Assembly (NCBI RefSeq): GCF_004421005.1
Contig: NZ_CP038026.1
Coordinates: forward strand, 3,224,001 to 3,288,000
DNA: 64,000 nucleotides
DNA from: Pseudoduganella plicata
GTDB taxonomy: Bacteria; Pseudomonadota; Gammaproteobacteria; Burkholderiales; Burkholderiaceae_D
Reading direction: 5' to 3'
Below, piece after piece: positions 50,186-59,796 of this stretch. Each line of letters begins with the position of its first letter. Within the stretch, counting starts at the first letter, position 1. The position numbers and the translations under genes are program-made. The notes under the pieces were generated by a model. That model was not told where the DNA came from. It worked only from the letters and a program-made list of their open reading frames with translations, and searched no databases.

Positions 50186-50458
50186 TTACCGCTGCACGTG
50201 CAGGTGGATCACCCGCCGCGTCACCCCGGTATCCTTCGGCGCATCGGGCGCGGCCGGCGTATCGCACGAGCCGCAGCTGCCGCAGCCGTCGCCGCAGCTG
50301 GCCTGGGTCCTGAACAGTTTCGCCATCTTTTCCTGATTGAAGCCGCGCCGCGACAGCGCATGAACGATCTGCCGGCGCCACGCGGCCGGCAGGTACTTCG
50401 TGCAGGCGTGGAAGGCGCAGGCTGCGACGATCAGTGCGACGATCAGTTCTTGCCACAT
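50186..50458 (-). CDS. FeoB-associated Cys-rich membrane protein (DUF6587-like)
   Basis: A 90-residue protein with one N-terminal transmembrane helix (ELIVALIVAACAFHACTKYL), a basic middle (LSRRGFNQEKMAKLFR) and the Cys cluster ASCGDGCGSCGSC, which could bind iron or a cluster. Small Cys-rich proteins of this type sit next to feoB in many betaproteobacteria and are assumed to help ferrous iron uptake. It lies nine bases after feoB. A broken copy of its 3' half is at 48654. Confidence 0.8.
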   Translation of the reverse strand: MWQELIVALIVAACAFHACTKYLPAAWRRQIVHALSRRGFNQEKMAKLFRTQASCGDGCGSCGSCDTPAAPDAPKDTGVTRRVIHLHVQR

Positions 50459-50467
50459 GACGGCTCC

Positions 50468-52357
50468 TTATGCGCCCAGCGCGCGGGCGGTATGGTACGT
50501 GATGAACGAGGCAGCGTAGGCCAGCGCGAACATGTAGCCGGCCATGTAGAACGCGTAGCGCGCATGGCCGGTTTCGCGGCGCACGACGGACAGCGTGGAA
50601 AGGCACTGCGGCGCGAACACGTACCAGGCCAGCAGCGACAGTGCCGTTGCCAGCGACCAGGACGACGCCAGCACAGGCGTCAGCGAGGTGGCCAGGTCGT
50701 CGCCCTTCTGCGACAGCGCGTAGACGGTACCAAGAGCACCGACCGCCACTTCGCGTGCGGCCATACCGGGCACCAGGGCGATGCAGATCTCCCAGCCAAA
50801 GCCGATCGGCGCGAAAATCACCTCCAGCGCGCGACCGAGCATGCCGGCGATGCTGTAGTAGATCGGCGGATGCGTGGCGCCGGCCGGCGCGCCGGGGAAG
50901 CTGGACAGGGCCCACAGCAGCACCATCAACGTCAGGATGACGGTACCGACACGCATCAGGAAAATCTTCGCGCGCTCCCACAGGCCGATGGCCAGGTTGT
51001 GCAGGTTCGGCCAGTGGTAGCTTGGCAGTTCCATCATCAGGGCCTGCTTGACCTTCGAACCGGCGCTGCGCTTCATGAACCACGCCACGCCCATCGCCGA
51101 CACGATGCCGGCAAAGTACAGGCAGAACAGGATCAGGCCCTGCAGGCTGACGGCGCCCCACACTTCGCGCTCGGGAATGAAGGCGGCGATCACCAGCGCG
51201 TAGACGGGCAGGCGCGCCGAGCACGTCATCAGCGGCGCGATCATGATCGTGACGAGGCGGTCGCGCGGATTCTGGATCGTGCGCGCGGCCATGACGCCGG
51301 GGATGGCACAGGCAAAGCTGGACAGCAGCGGAATGAACGCACGGCCGGACAGGCCGACACCGCCCATCAGCCGGTCCAGCAGGAACGCGGCCCGCGGCAG
51401 GTAGCCGCAATCCTCGAGGATCAGGATGAAGAAGAACAGGATCAGGATCTGCGGCAGGAATACCAGCACGCTGCCGACGCCGCCGATGATCCCTTCCACC
51501 AGCAGGCTGCGCAAGACGCCGTCGGCCATGTGCTCCGACAGCAGCGCACCAATATGCTCGACGCCGCCGGAGATCATGTCCATCGGCACCGCGGCCCACG
51601 TGAACACGGCCTGGAAGATCAGGAACATCAGCACGGCCAGGATGATCGGACCGGCGACCGGATGCAGCACGACGTTGTCGATTTTTTCCGAGCGGTCGTC
51701 GGTGTTGTGGACGTTTTTTGCCACGACGGACAGGATGCGGCGCACTTCGCGCTGCGTGTCCTCGACCGAGACGGCATCGATCGCCGCCAGCGGCTGCGGC
51801 TTGACGGGCACCACGGGCCACATCTCGTCCAGCGCGCGCAGCAGCGCCTTCTCGCCGCCCGACTGCACGGCAACCGTCTCGACGACCGTCATGCCCAGTT
51901 CGCGCGCCAGCTTCTCGGCGTCGACCTCGATGCCGCGCTTCTTGGCCACGTCGACCATGTTCAGGCACAGGATCATCGGCAGGCCCAGGCGCTGGATTTC
52001 CAGCACGAGGCGCAGGTTCAGGCGCAGGTTGGTGGCGTTTACGACACAGACGACGACGTCGGGCGAGCCGTCGTTGGCGCGCAGGCCGCCGACAACGTCG
52101 CGCGTGATCGCTTCATCGGGGGTGTGCGCGGTCAGGCTGTACGCGCCCGGCAGATCCAGTACGCGGTACGGGTGCCCGGCCGGTGACATGAAGTGGCCTT
52201 CCTTGCGCTCGATTGTCACGCCGGCATAGTTGGCGACCTTCTGGCGCGATCCTGTCAGACGATTGAACAGCGCCGTCTTGCCGCAGTTGGGATTGCCCAG
52301 CAGCGCGATCATCGGCGCATGCGAAATCGCCTGCGTCACTTTTTCCGTTACACCCAT
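50468..52357 (-). CDS. feoB: Ferrous iron transport protein B
   Basis: FeoB is the inner-membrane ferrous iron transporter. The 629-residue protein has the N-terminal G domain with GNPNCGKTALFNRLTG (G1), YAGVTIERKEG (G2), DLPGAY (G3) and NMVD (G4), then eight or more membrane helices with the Gate motifs around PLMTCSARLPVYALVIAAF and FAPQCLSTLSVVRRET. ATG at 52357 begins MGVTEKVTQAI. It lies 13 bases after feoA. Regulation by Fur is suggested by the box at 52749. Confidence 0.97.
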   Translation of the reverse strand: MGVTEKVTQAISHAPMIALLGNPNCGKTALFNRLTGSRQKVANYAGVTIERKEGHFMSPAGHPYRVLDLPGAYSLTAHTPDEAITRDVVGGLRANDGSPDVVVCVVNATNLRLNLRLVLEIQRLGLPMILCLNMVDVAKKRGIEVDAEKLARELGMTVVETVAVQSGGEKALLRALDEMWPVVPVKPQPLAAIDAVSVEDTQREVRRILSVVAKNVHNTDDRSEKIDNVVLHPVAGPIILAVLMFLIFQAVFTWAAVPMDMISGGVEHIGALLSEHMADGVLRSLLVEGIIGGVGSVLVFLPQILILFFFILILEDCGYLPRAAFLLDRLMGGVGLSGRAFIPLLSSFACAIPGVMAARTIQNPRDRLVTIMIAPLMTCSARLPVYALVIAAFIPEREVWGAVSLQGLILFCLYFAGIVSAMGVAWFMKRSAGSKVKQALMMELPSYHWPNLHNLAIGLWERAKIFLMRVGTVILTLMVLLWALSSFPGAPAGATHPPIYYSIAGMLGRALEVIFAPIGFGWEICIALVPGMAAREVAVGALGTVYALSQKGDDLATSLTPVLASSWSLATALSLLAWYVFAPQCLSTLSVVRRETGHARYAFYMAGYMFALAYAASFITYHTARALGA

Positions 52358-52370
52358 TGTATGAATTCCG

Positions 52371-52640
52371 TTATTCCGGCTGGACCGCCACGAGGGCCGC
52401 TTCGTAGCGGCGCAGGGCAAAGGTGGCGTTGCCGACCTTGATCGCGAGCGGCTCCCCGCCCGGCATGCCGCGCTTGAGCATGCGGATTTTCTCGCCCGGC
52501 ACGAAGCCCAGCTCCATCAGCCGGCGGGCCAGATCCGCGCCTTCGCCACTGTCGCCCATGGTCGGCGCGACGTGTACCACCGTACCGCTCTTCCCGGCCG
52601 CCAGCGTGTCGAGATTGATCAGGGATGGGGCAAGGGTCAT
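52371..52640 (-). CDS. feoA: Ferrous iron transport protein A
   Basis: An 89-residue SH3-like cytoplasmic partner of FeoB. Core features are LDTLAAGKSGTVVHV, LARRLMELGFVPGEKIRMLK and GGEPLAIKVGNATFALRRYE. ATG at 52640 (MTLAPSLINL) gives the usual FeoA length; longer in-frame starts would run into the Fur-box region. Confidence 0.93.
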   Translation of the reverse strand: MTLAPSLINLDTLAAGKSGTVVHVAPTMGDSGEGADLARRLMELGFVPGEKIRMLKRGMPGGEPLAIKVGNATFALRRYEAALVAVQPE

Positions 52641-52748
52641 GGCAGTTCTCTGAGGAAAATCAATCTGGTCATTATAAAGGCAAATGCGAATGGTTTGTAT
52701 TTGCAGGAGACGCTTGCATTGTACGCCTTGTTGGGGCAGAATAGGAAA

Positions 52749-52772
52749 CGTAATGATAATGATTCTCATTAA
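52749..52772. promoter_or_regulatory. Fur-box-like site between feoA and bfd
   Basis: The core AATGATAATGATTCTCATT (52752-52770) is a strong match to the Fur consensus, with AATGATAAT intact. It lies about 110 bases upstream of both feoA (minus) and bfd (plus), so one site could repress both directions. Confidence 0.85.
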
Positions 52773-52876
52773 GAAAACGTCAAGTTTGACAGATTTGCCA
52801 GTCGAGCTGCCGGCCCGGATCAACCCGGCGGATCGTTTTCAAGCAATGAGATCGCTACTATTTTGAAGGTATCGTC

Positions 52877-53098
52877 ATGATCGTCTGCGTCTGCAACAAC
52901 ATCTCCGACCGTGAAATCCGCCAGGCCATCGATCTGGGGATCAACTCGATGGACGAGCTGCGCGAAGCGCTGGGCGTCTCCACCGTTTGCGGCAATTGCC
53001 TGTCGTATGCCGTGGACGTGCTGGACGAGCATCTGGCATCGAAGGCAAACGCGCCAATCAACGAAACCGTGTTGAAGCGCCAGACGATGACGAACTGA
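52877..53098 (+). CDS. bfd: Bacterioferritin-associated ferredoxin
   Basis: Bfd is the [2Fe-2S] protein that reduces stored iron in bacterioferritin and releases it. The 73-residue protein has ligands Cys4, Cys6, Cys38 and Cys41 (CVCNNISDREIRQAI, then GVSTVCGNCLSYA), exactly the Bfd spacing. Its partner bfr is 950 bases downstream. It faces feoA across a shared Fur box, so it should be expressed when iron is low. Confidence 0.95.
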   Translation: MIVCVCNNISDREIRQAIDLGINSMDELREALGVSTVCGNCLSYAVDVLDEHLASKANAPINETVLKRQTMTN

Positions 53099-53109
53099 AC
53101 AACAAAGAG

Positions 53110-53220
53110 CCGGTGACAGACACCGGTTCAAAAATCCCGAACAAGAAATTCAGTCGCCGAAGTCCGCACCATAGACCTTCGGGGTCTGCCCCCGCTTGGA
53201 AAACCGGTGCCTGTCACCGG
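53110..53220. repeat. Paired palindromes forming a larger inverted repeat between bfd and piuC
   Basis: CCGGTGACAGACACCGGTT (53110-53128) and AACCGGTGCCTGTCACCGG (53202-53220) are inverted repeats of each other with one mismatch, 73 bases apart. Each is itself a small palindrome (CCGGTG-N5-CACCGG). Six T residues follow the second, so it could end the bfd transcript; the spacer contains a CGGGGTCTGCCCC-type segment. The core resembles the elements at 7752 and 55661. Confidence 0.75.
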
Positions 53221-53224
53221 TTTT

Positions 53225-53905
53225 TTACGTGTCCGCCCACATCCGCAGCAGGTTGTGATAGTGCCCCGTGAGGCCGACGGTGGCTTCGTTGTCGCCGAAT
53301 TCTCCGCGCAGTTTCTGGATGTTCTGGTCCAGCTCGAACAGCATCGTGCGCTGCCAGTCGTCGCGCACCATGCTTTGGGTCCACAGGAAGGACGCGACCC
53401 GCTCGCCGCCCGTCACGGAGTTCACGCGGTGGACGCTGGACGACGGATACACAATCGCATCGCCCGCCGGCAGCTTGACCTCATGGGCGCCGTAGGCATC
53501 CATTACCACCAGCTCGCCCCCTTCATATTCGTCCGGTTCGCTGAGGAACACCGTCGTCGACACATCCGCGCGCAGTGTCTGGCCGCCGTTGGCGGACGTG
53601 CGGATGGCGCCGTCGATATGCAGGCCGTAATGCTCGCCACCGGCGTAGCTGTTGAAGTACGGCGGCAGGATGCGCAGCGGCAGCGCCGCAGCGAAGAACA
53701 GCGGGTTGGCCGTCAGTGCCCGGGCGACGATGCTGCCCAGCTCCTGGGCCAGCGGCGATCCTTCGGCCAGCTGGCGGTTGCGCTTGACCTGCGCGCCCTG
53801 CGCGCCGACGCTGGCGCGGCCGTCGATCCAGTCGCTTGAAGTCATCCGCGCGCGCATGTGGCGAACCTGGTCTGGCGTCAACACGCCGGGAATGTGCAGC
53901 ATCAT
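53225..53905 (-). CDS. piuC: Fe(2+)-dependent PKHD-type dioxygenase (PiuC/YbiX family)
   Basis: A 226-residue 2-oxoglutarate/Fe(II) oxygenase. Metal ligands are in [11 protein letters not shown] (H-x-D) and [13 protein letters not shown] (His), with the 2-oxoglutarate Arg in [11 protein letters not shown]. Genes of this type neighbour TonB-dependent siderophore receptors and are Fur regulated. I chose ATG at 53905 (MMLHIPGVL), the family's usual start, over GTG at 53932, which overlaps the Fur-box-like site. Its role in siderophore use is not settled. Confidence 0.92.
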   Translation of the reverse strand: MMLHIPGVLTPDQVRHMRARMTSSDWIDGRASVGAQGAQVKRNRQLAEGSPLAQELGSIVARALTANPLFFAAALPLRILPPYFNSYAGGEHYGLHIDGAIRTSANGGQTLRADVSTTVFLSEPDEYEGGELVVMDAYGAHEVKLPAGDAIVYPSSSVHRVNSVTGGERVASFLWTQSMVRDDWQRTMLFELDQNIQKLRGEFGDNEATVGLTGHYHNLLRMWADT

Positions 53906-53930
53906 GTGGCTAACCTGCCTGAAGAAGGAC

Positions 53931-53953
53931 ACAAATGATAATGGTATTCATTC
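53931..53953. promoter_or_regulatory. Fur-box-like site between piuC and bfr
   Basis: ACAAATGATAATGGTATTCAT contains AATGATAAT and a right half ATTCAT close to the Fur consensus. It starts 26 bases upstream of the piuC start on the minus strand and lies 92 bases before bfr. Confidence 0.8.
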
Positions 53954-54044
53954 GTAGTATCAATCGACAGTGCGTCCCTTCTGTTCGTGGGGATGACGTG
54001 GCAGAATGGCGGGACTTACCACCACAACGAACAAAGGCAAACCC

Positions 54045-54524
54045 ATGAAGGGCGACAATGACGTCATCCGTCTGCTGAATGCACAGCTCACGAACGAACT
54101 GACCGCGATCAACCAATACTTCCTGCACGCGCGCATGTACCGCCACTGGGGTTTTGAAAAACTGGCGAAGAAGGAATACGAGGAATCGATCGGCGAGATG
54201 AAGCACGCCGACAAGCTGATCGATCGCATCCTGATGCTGGACGGCCTGCCGAACCTGCAGGCGCTGCACAAGCTGCTGATCGGCGAGAACACGCAGGAAA
54301 TGCTCGAAGCGGACCTGAAACTGGAACGCGGCGCGCACGTGACGGTCAAGGAAGGCATCGCCCAGTCCGAGAAAGTCGGCGACTACGTCTCGCGCGACCT
54401 GCTGCTGGAAATCCTGGAAGATACCGAGGAACACATCGACTTCCTGGAAACGCAGCTCGACCTGATCGGCAAGGTCGGCATCCAGAACTACCTGCAAACG
54501 CAGATGGCGCCTGCCAGCGAATAA
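54045..54524 (+). CDS. bfr: Bacterioferritin
   Basis: A 159-residue heme-containing iron-storage protein that forms a 24-subunit shell. Ferroxidase ligands Glu18, Glu51 and His54 and the heme ligand Met52 ([11 protein letters not shown]) fall at the same numbers as in E. coli Bfr, which supports the ATG at 54045 ([11 protein letters not shown]). Bfd, which empties the shell, is encoded at 52877. Confidence 0.96.
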   Translation: MKGDNDVIRLLNAQLTNELTAINQYFLHARMYRHWGFEKLAKKEYEESIGEMKHADKLIDRILMLDGLPNLQALHKLLIGENTQEMLEADLKLERGAHVTVKEGIAQSEKVGDYVSRDLLLEILEDTEEHIDFLETQLDLIGKVGIQNYLQTQMAPASE

Positions 54525-54556
54525 CCGGCGCTGCCATCCACAGCAACGATGTTCAT

Positions 54557-54582
54557 GACGGGTCCGCCGCTGCGGGCCCGTC
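54557..54582. terminator. Hairpin after bfr
   Basis: GACGGGTCCGC and GCGGGCCCGTC pair with one G-T wobble across a 4-base loop, 32 bases after the bfr stop. No T tract follows, so terminator function is uncertain. Confidence 0.45.
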
Positions 54583-54586
54583 TGCT

Positions 54587-54623
54587 CAGCCCGTCATAGC
54601 CAGCCCGTCATAGTCAGCCCGTG
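54587..54623. repeat. Short tandem repeat spanning a sugar-kinase stop codon
   Basis: Two copies of a 14-base unit, CAGCCCGTCATAG plus C or T, and a partial third copy lie here. The kinase TGA (54614-54616) falls at the junction, so the repeats are duplications of the last codons of the gene. Confidence 0.8.
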
Positions 54624-55588
54624 ACCCCGGGCGCGCTGAACAATTCATCGGTCGTCCCCGACCGCATCCACTCTTCCATCCACTGCCCATAGCAGGACAG
54701 ATCCTGCGGCGCCGCGCCCGCATACGCGCATGTCGACGCGGCAAACGCATTGGCCCGCGCCAGCGTCTGCTCCATCGTCCAGCCCCGCAGCCGTCCCAGC
54801 AGGAAGACGGCGTTGAACGCGTCGCCCGCCCCGACCGAATCGACAAACGCGCCCGCCATCGTCGCGCCGTGATCGGCAACGTGAGCGCCGTCCGCCGACA
54901 GGTACAGGGCACCACGCGAGCCCATCGTCACGACCAGCGCCGACAGCGAGAAGTTGTGCATCATCGCGCGACATTCCGTGTCCACGGAGATGCATTCCAT
55001 GTTGACCGTGTCGGGGCATGTGTGGCAGTACCACTTGAACAGCTGCTGCAGTTCCTCTTCGTTGACCTTGACGATATCGGCCTGCTGCAGCGAGTCGAAT
55101 ACGATGGTTTCGTCGACGAAGCCGGCGCGCAGATTGAGATCCAGGAAGCGCACCGCCTGGGTCTGCTCCAGCAGGGCGTGCAGCGCCGCGCGCGAGCGGG
55201 GATCGCGCTGGGCCAGCGTGCCGAAACAGAAAATGGCAGGTTGCGTCGCCTCGCTGGCGGCCAGTGCCGCGGCGCTGTCGATATGGTCGTAAGCCTGGTC
55301 GGGGACGATGGTGAAGCAGTGGCTGCCGTCCGCCCCCACTTCCACGTGAACGCTGCCGGTGGCCTCGCCCGGTCCCGTCTGCAGCCCCGACGCTTGCAGG
55401 CCGAAGCGGGCGAATTCGTCGCGGATCAGCTGGCCATTGGCATCATCGCCGATCCGGGTGATCATCGTGACCGGCAGGCCGAACCCGGCCAGGTGACGCG
55501 CCAGGTTGAACGGTGCCCCGCCCACGACCTTGCGCGTGCTGAAGTCGTCCACCAATGCCTCGCCGAATACCGTTACTGCTTGCTCCAT
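54614..55588 (-). CDS. PfkB family carbohydrate kinase (fructokinase-like)
   Basis: A 324-residue ribokinase-fold kinase. It shows TVFGEALVDDF, VVGGAPFNLARHLAGFGLPV, LDLNLRAGF (the D-x-N-x-R segment) and the signature FVDSVGAGDAFNAVFLLG with the catalytic Asp. The GGAPFN block is common in fructokinases, but there is a Cys-containing insertion (YCHTCPDTVNMECISVDTEC) that I do not recognise. No sugar operon surrounds it. ATG at 55588 is preceded by GGGGCGG. It is convergent with bfr. Confidence 0.87.
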   Translation of the reverse strand: MEQAVTVFGEALVDDFSTRKVVGGAPFNLARHLAGFGLPVTMITRIGDDANGQLIRDEFARFGLQASGLQTGPGEATGSVHVEVGADGSHCFTIVPDQAYDHIDSAAALAASEATQPAIFCFGTLAQRDPRSRAALHALLEQTQAVRFLDLNLRAGFVDETIVFDSLQQADIVKVNEEELQQLFKWYCHTCPDTVNMECISVDTECRAMMHNFSLSALVVTMGSRGALYLSADGAHVADHGATMAGAFVDSVGAGDAFNAVFLLGRLRGWTMEQTLARANAFAASTCAYAGAAPQDLSCYGQWMEEWMRSGTTDELFSAPGVTG

Positions 55589-55660
55589 GGCCGCCCCGTT
55601 CGATGGTTTGTCCGAAACAGTGTACCCGAACCCGTTCACGCCTCCGGCACGGTAGCCAAT

Positions 55661-55680
55661 ACTGGTGACAGGCTCCGTTT
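55661..55680. repeat. Half copy of the GGTGACAGGCTCC element
   Basis: ACTGGTGACAGGCTCCG closely matches the left arm of the palindromes at 7752 and 7944 but has no facing arm. It touches the glutathione transferase stop codon (55680) in the gap upstream of the sugar kinase. Confidence 0.55.
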
Positions 55681-56291
55681 TATGCTTGCGGAATCGTATC
55701 GCGGAACGACGGCCGCTCCATCAGCTTGTCGAGCAGGCGGCCCAGGTTGGGGTGGTCGCCGCGCCAGTCGATCTCGGGGAAGCGGAACGTCAGCCAGCCC
55801 AGGGCGCAGCCGACGGCAACGTCCGCCAGCGAATAATGATTGCCCGCGCACCAGGATGAATCGCCCAGCCGCGCCGACATCGTCTCCAGCCCGCGCGCCA
55901 CCTTGATCAGCTGGCGTTCGCAGACGGCATCGCTCTGCAATTCCGGCGGACGCTGGGTGCGCTCCATGCGCACGACGACCGCCGCGTCGATGACGCCGTC
56001 CGCCAGCGCTTCCCAGTTCTTGATGTCCGCCCGCTCGCGCCCGTTCGGCGGCAGCAGCTTGCAGACGGGAGTGAGCGTGTCGAGATATTCGACGATCACG
56101 CGCGAGTCGTACATCACGTAACCGTCCTCCATCACCAGGCATGGCACCTTGCCGAGCGGATTGAGTTCGTGGATGGTGGTTTCCGGCACCCACACGTTCT
56201 CCAGCGCGATCTGGTAATCGAGCTTCTTTTCCGCGAGCACGACACGCACCTTGCGCACATAGGGACTGGCAAGCGAACCGATAAGTTTCAT
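55680..56291 (-). CDS. Glutathione S-transferase
   Basis: A 203-residue GST. The N-terminal domain shows GSLASPYVRKVRVVLAEKKL with the likely catalytic Ser, the LNPLGKVPCLVMEDG loop and YDSRVIVEYLD. The C-terminal helical domain has the WCAGNHYSLADVAVGCALGW motif. It resembles YibF-type GSTs of unknown substrate. It is divergent from purB. Confidence 0.92.
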   Translation of the reverse strand: MKLIGSLASPYVRKVRVVLAEKKLDYQIALENVWVPETTIHELNPLGKVPCLVMEDGYVMYDSRVIVEYLDTLTPVCKLLPPNGRERADIKNWEALADGVIDAAVVVRMERTQRPPELQSDAVCERQLIKVARGLETMSARLGDSSWCAGNHYSLADVAVGCALGWLTFRFPEIDWRGDHPNLGRLLDKLMERPSFRDTIPQA

Positions 56292-56394
56292 AAGAAGCCG
56301 GAGTGAGGGACTGGAATCCAGTATAGCACCGGCTGCGGGCGCCCAGAGCGGGTTGTGGCAGGCTTGGCGATGGCCTGCACCCTGCTACGTTTGA

Positions 56395-57819
<1,425 letters not shown>

Positions 57820-57959
57820 GCCGGCTCTAACTTCCGTCCCCTGTTACGGCAGCGCCATATCCTTTATGGTATGGGCTGCCGTCGTGCTTTCCGGCCTGCG
57901 CCGGCGCCCGCTACGGTTCTTTGCTATATTTATCGGTCGAAACGAACCGAAGGACCAGG

Positions 57960-58502
57960 ATGCCGCTCGCTACCCCCATCACCCGTTACACGAAGACGGC
58001 CATGCTGCTGCACTGGCTGATCGCCATCCTGATCGTCGGCGCCTTCACGATGGGACTCGTGATGACCGACATCCCCGGCTTCACGCCGACCAAGCTGAAA
58101 TACTACTCGTGGCACAAGTGGGCCGGCGTGACCGTGCTGGCACTGGCCGCGCTGCGCCTGCTGTGGCGTCGCGCCAACCGTCCGCCCGCGCATCCGGCCG
58201 CCATGGCCGCATGGCAGGTCCGCGCTGCGGACGTCACGCACGTCGCGCTGTACGTGCTGATGTTTGCCGTGCCGCTGTCGGGCTACCTGTACACGACCGC
58301 GGCCGGCATCCCCGTCGTCTACTTCGGCCTGTTCCCCATTCCCGCCGCCTTCGGCGCCGACCCGGCACTGAAAGCGCTGCTGAAACCCGTGCACTATTGG
58401 CTTAATATGGTGCTGGCCGCCATCGTGCTGCTGCACGTCGCCGCCGCGCTGAAGCACCACTTTGTCGACCGCGACGATGTCCTGAAACGCATGCTTCCCT
58501 AG
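57960..58502 (+). CDS. Cytochrome b561
   Basis: A 180-residue inner-membrane di-heme cytochrome with four helices. Heme-ligand His candidates are in MLLHWLIAILIVGA, YYSWHKWAGV, DVTHVALYVLMF and KPVHYWLNMVLAAIVLLHVA. It probably moves electrons from the quinone pool, as CybB-type proteins do. AAGGA lies six bases before the ATG. Two YceI genes follow; b561-YceI operons are common and are linked to quinone or isoprenoid handling. Confidence 0.9.
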   Translation: MPLATPITRYTKTAMLLHWLIAILIVGAFTMGLVMTDIPGFTPTKLKYYSWHKWAGVTVLALAALRLLWRRANRPPAHPAAMAAWQVRAADVTHVALYVLMFAVPLSGYLYTTAAGIPVVYFGLFPIPAAFGADPALKALLKPVHYWLNMVLAAIVLLHVAAALKHHFVDRDDVLKRMLP

Positions 58503-58532
58503 TTGTCCATTTCATCATCCCAACGGAGTCCT

Positions 58533-59084
58533 ATGAAAATCACCCAACGTATCCTGCTCGCTTCCCTGCTGGGCGTCTCCCTGGCCGCCGGCGCGGTCGT
58601 GCTCAAGACCGACCCTGCCAAGACCAGCGTCTCGGCGGTGTTCAAGCAGATGAACGTGCCGGTCGAATCGAAGTTTACGAAGCACCGCGTGGTCATCGAC
58701 TACAACGCGGCCGCGATCGACAGCTCGAAGGCAACGGTGGAAGTGGACACGGCCAGCCTGGACATGGGCGACCCGGAGTACAACAAGGAAGTGGCGAAGA
58801 AGGAGTGGTTCAATTCCGCGCAGTACCCGAAGGCCACGTTCGTCTCTTCGTCGATCAGGAGCGCCGGCGCGGGCAAGCTGACGGTTGCCGGCAAGCTGAC
58901 GATCAAGGGCAAGGCGACCGACGTCGCATTCCCCGTCACCGTGAAAACGGAAGGCGGCAAGCAGGTCTTCGACGGTGCCCTGCCCATCAAGCGCCTGGCC
59001 TTCAATATCGGCGAAGGCGAATGGAAGGATACCGGCATGGTGGCCGACGAAGTCACCATCAAGTTCCATGTCGTTACCCAATAA
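58533..59084 (+). CDS. YceI family periplasmic protein, copy 1
   Basis: A 183-residue protein with a signal peptide (ILLASLLGVSLAAGA) and the YceI lipocalin-like barrel: VSAVFKQMNVPVESKF, the ASLDMGDPEYNKEVAKKEWF segment, and FVSSSIRSAGAGKLTVAGKL. YceI proteins bind isoprenoid chains such as ubiquinone precursors. It lies 30 bases after the cytochrome gene and 16 bases before the second YceI gene, so a three-gene operon is likely. Confidence 0.92.
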   Translation: MKITQRILLASLLGVSLAAGAVVLKTDPAKTSVSAVFKQMNVPVESKFTKHRVVIDYNAAAIDSSKATVEVDTASLDMGDPEYNKEVAKKEWFNSAQYPKATFVSSSIRSAGAGKLTVAGKLTIKGKATDVAFPVTVKTEGGKQVFDGALPIKRLAFNIGEGEWKDTGMVADEVTIKFHVVTQ

Positions 59085-59100
59085 TCATCCCCCCGGAGAC

Positions 59101-59679
59101 ATGATGAAATCCACGCTGATCATTGCCCTGCTCGCCATCGCCGGTGCCGCCAATGCGACCACCTACAACATCGATCCGAGCCACACCTACCCCAGCTTCG
59201 AAGCCGACCACAAAGGCATGTCGCTGTGGCGCGGCAAATTCAACAAGTCCAGCGGCACCGTGACGATGGACCGCGCCGCGAAGACCGGCAGCATGGAGAT
59301 CGTCATCGACACGGCGTCGGTCGACTTCGGCCACGACAAGATGAACTCGCACGCGCGTGCCGAAGACATCTTCAACGTCGAGAAATTCCCCACCGCCGTC
59401 TACAAGGGTAAATCGTTCCGCTTCGAGGGCGACAAGCTCGTTGCCGTGGATGGCGAACTGACGATGCTGGGCGTGACGAAACCGCTGCAGCTGAAAGTGA
59501 ACCGTTTCAAATGCGCCCAGGATGCGCGGCTGAAACGCGAAGTCTGCGGCGCCGACGCCAGCGCCGAGTTCAAGCGCTCGGATTTCGGCCTGAACTTCGG
59601 CCTGCCCACTTTCTCGCCCGAGGTGAAGCTGGCGATCCAGGTAGAGGCGATTGCCGCCGACGGTCCCGCTGCCAACTAA
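59101..59679 (+). CDS. YceI family periplasmic protein, copy 2
   Basis: A 192-residue YceI protein with a short signal peptide (LIIALLAIAGAANA). The barrel begins TYNIDPSHTYPSFEADHKGM and includes DTASVDFGHDKMNSHARAED and MLGVTKPLQLKVNRFKC. It has a Cys pair (FKCAQD, EVCGAD) that copy 1 lacks and may form a disulfide. This is the more canonical of the two YceI proteins here. Two start codons (59101 and 59104) are equally possible. Confidence 0.93.
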   Translation: MMKSTLIIALLAIAGAANATTYNIDPSHTYPSFEADHKGMSLWRGKFNKSSGTVTMDRAAKTGSMEIVIDTASVDFGHDKMNSHARAEDIFNVEKFPTAVYKGKSFRFEGDKLVAVDGELTMLGVTKPLQLKVNRFKCAQDARLKREVCGADASAEFKRSDFGLNFGLPTFSPEVKLAIQVEAIAADGPAAN

Positions 59680-59698
59680 GTTCCAATAGACGTCCCGA

Positions 59699-59733
59699 CA
59701 GGCACTTTGTGGTCCTCGACCGGAAAGTGCCTG
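59699..59733. terminator. Inverted repeat after the b561-YceI operon
   Basis: CAGGCACTTT and AAAGTGCCTG are perfect 10-base arms around a 15-base loop, 20 bases after the YceI stop. It may end the operon transcript. The sequence resembles the GTGCC-type palindromes elsewhere in the window. Confidence 0.6.
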
Positions 59734-59750
59734 CCACCCTCCCCTCCTTC

Positions 59751-59794
59751 GTCAACTTTTGTTGACGCCATCGACACCGTCAACTAAGATTGAC
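59751..59794 (+). promoter_or_regulatory. Promoter overlapped by two operator-like inverted repeats; probable leaderless start
   Basis: TTGACG (59762-59767) and TAAGAT (59785-59790) are 17 bases apart, a good sigma-70-type promoter. Two inverted repeats overlap it: GTCAAC-TTTT-GTTGAC (59751-59766) on the -35 and GTCAACTAAGATTGAC (59779-59794) on the -10. The ATG of the next gene is six bases after the -10, so the transcript would start at or near the A of ATG. The small HTH protein encoded next is the natural candidate to bind the repeats. Confidence 0.75.
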
Positions 59795-59796
59795 GC

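Noticed and set aside
50003..52186. Long plus-strand open frame opposite feoB and the DUF6587 gene
   Set aside because: Its composition (His, Gln, Asp, Arg runs) is typical of antisense translation of a membrane-protein gene.
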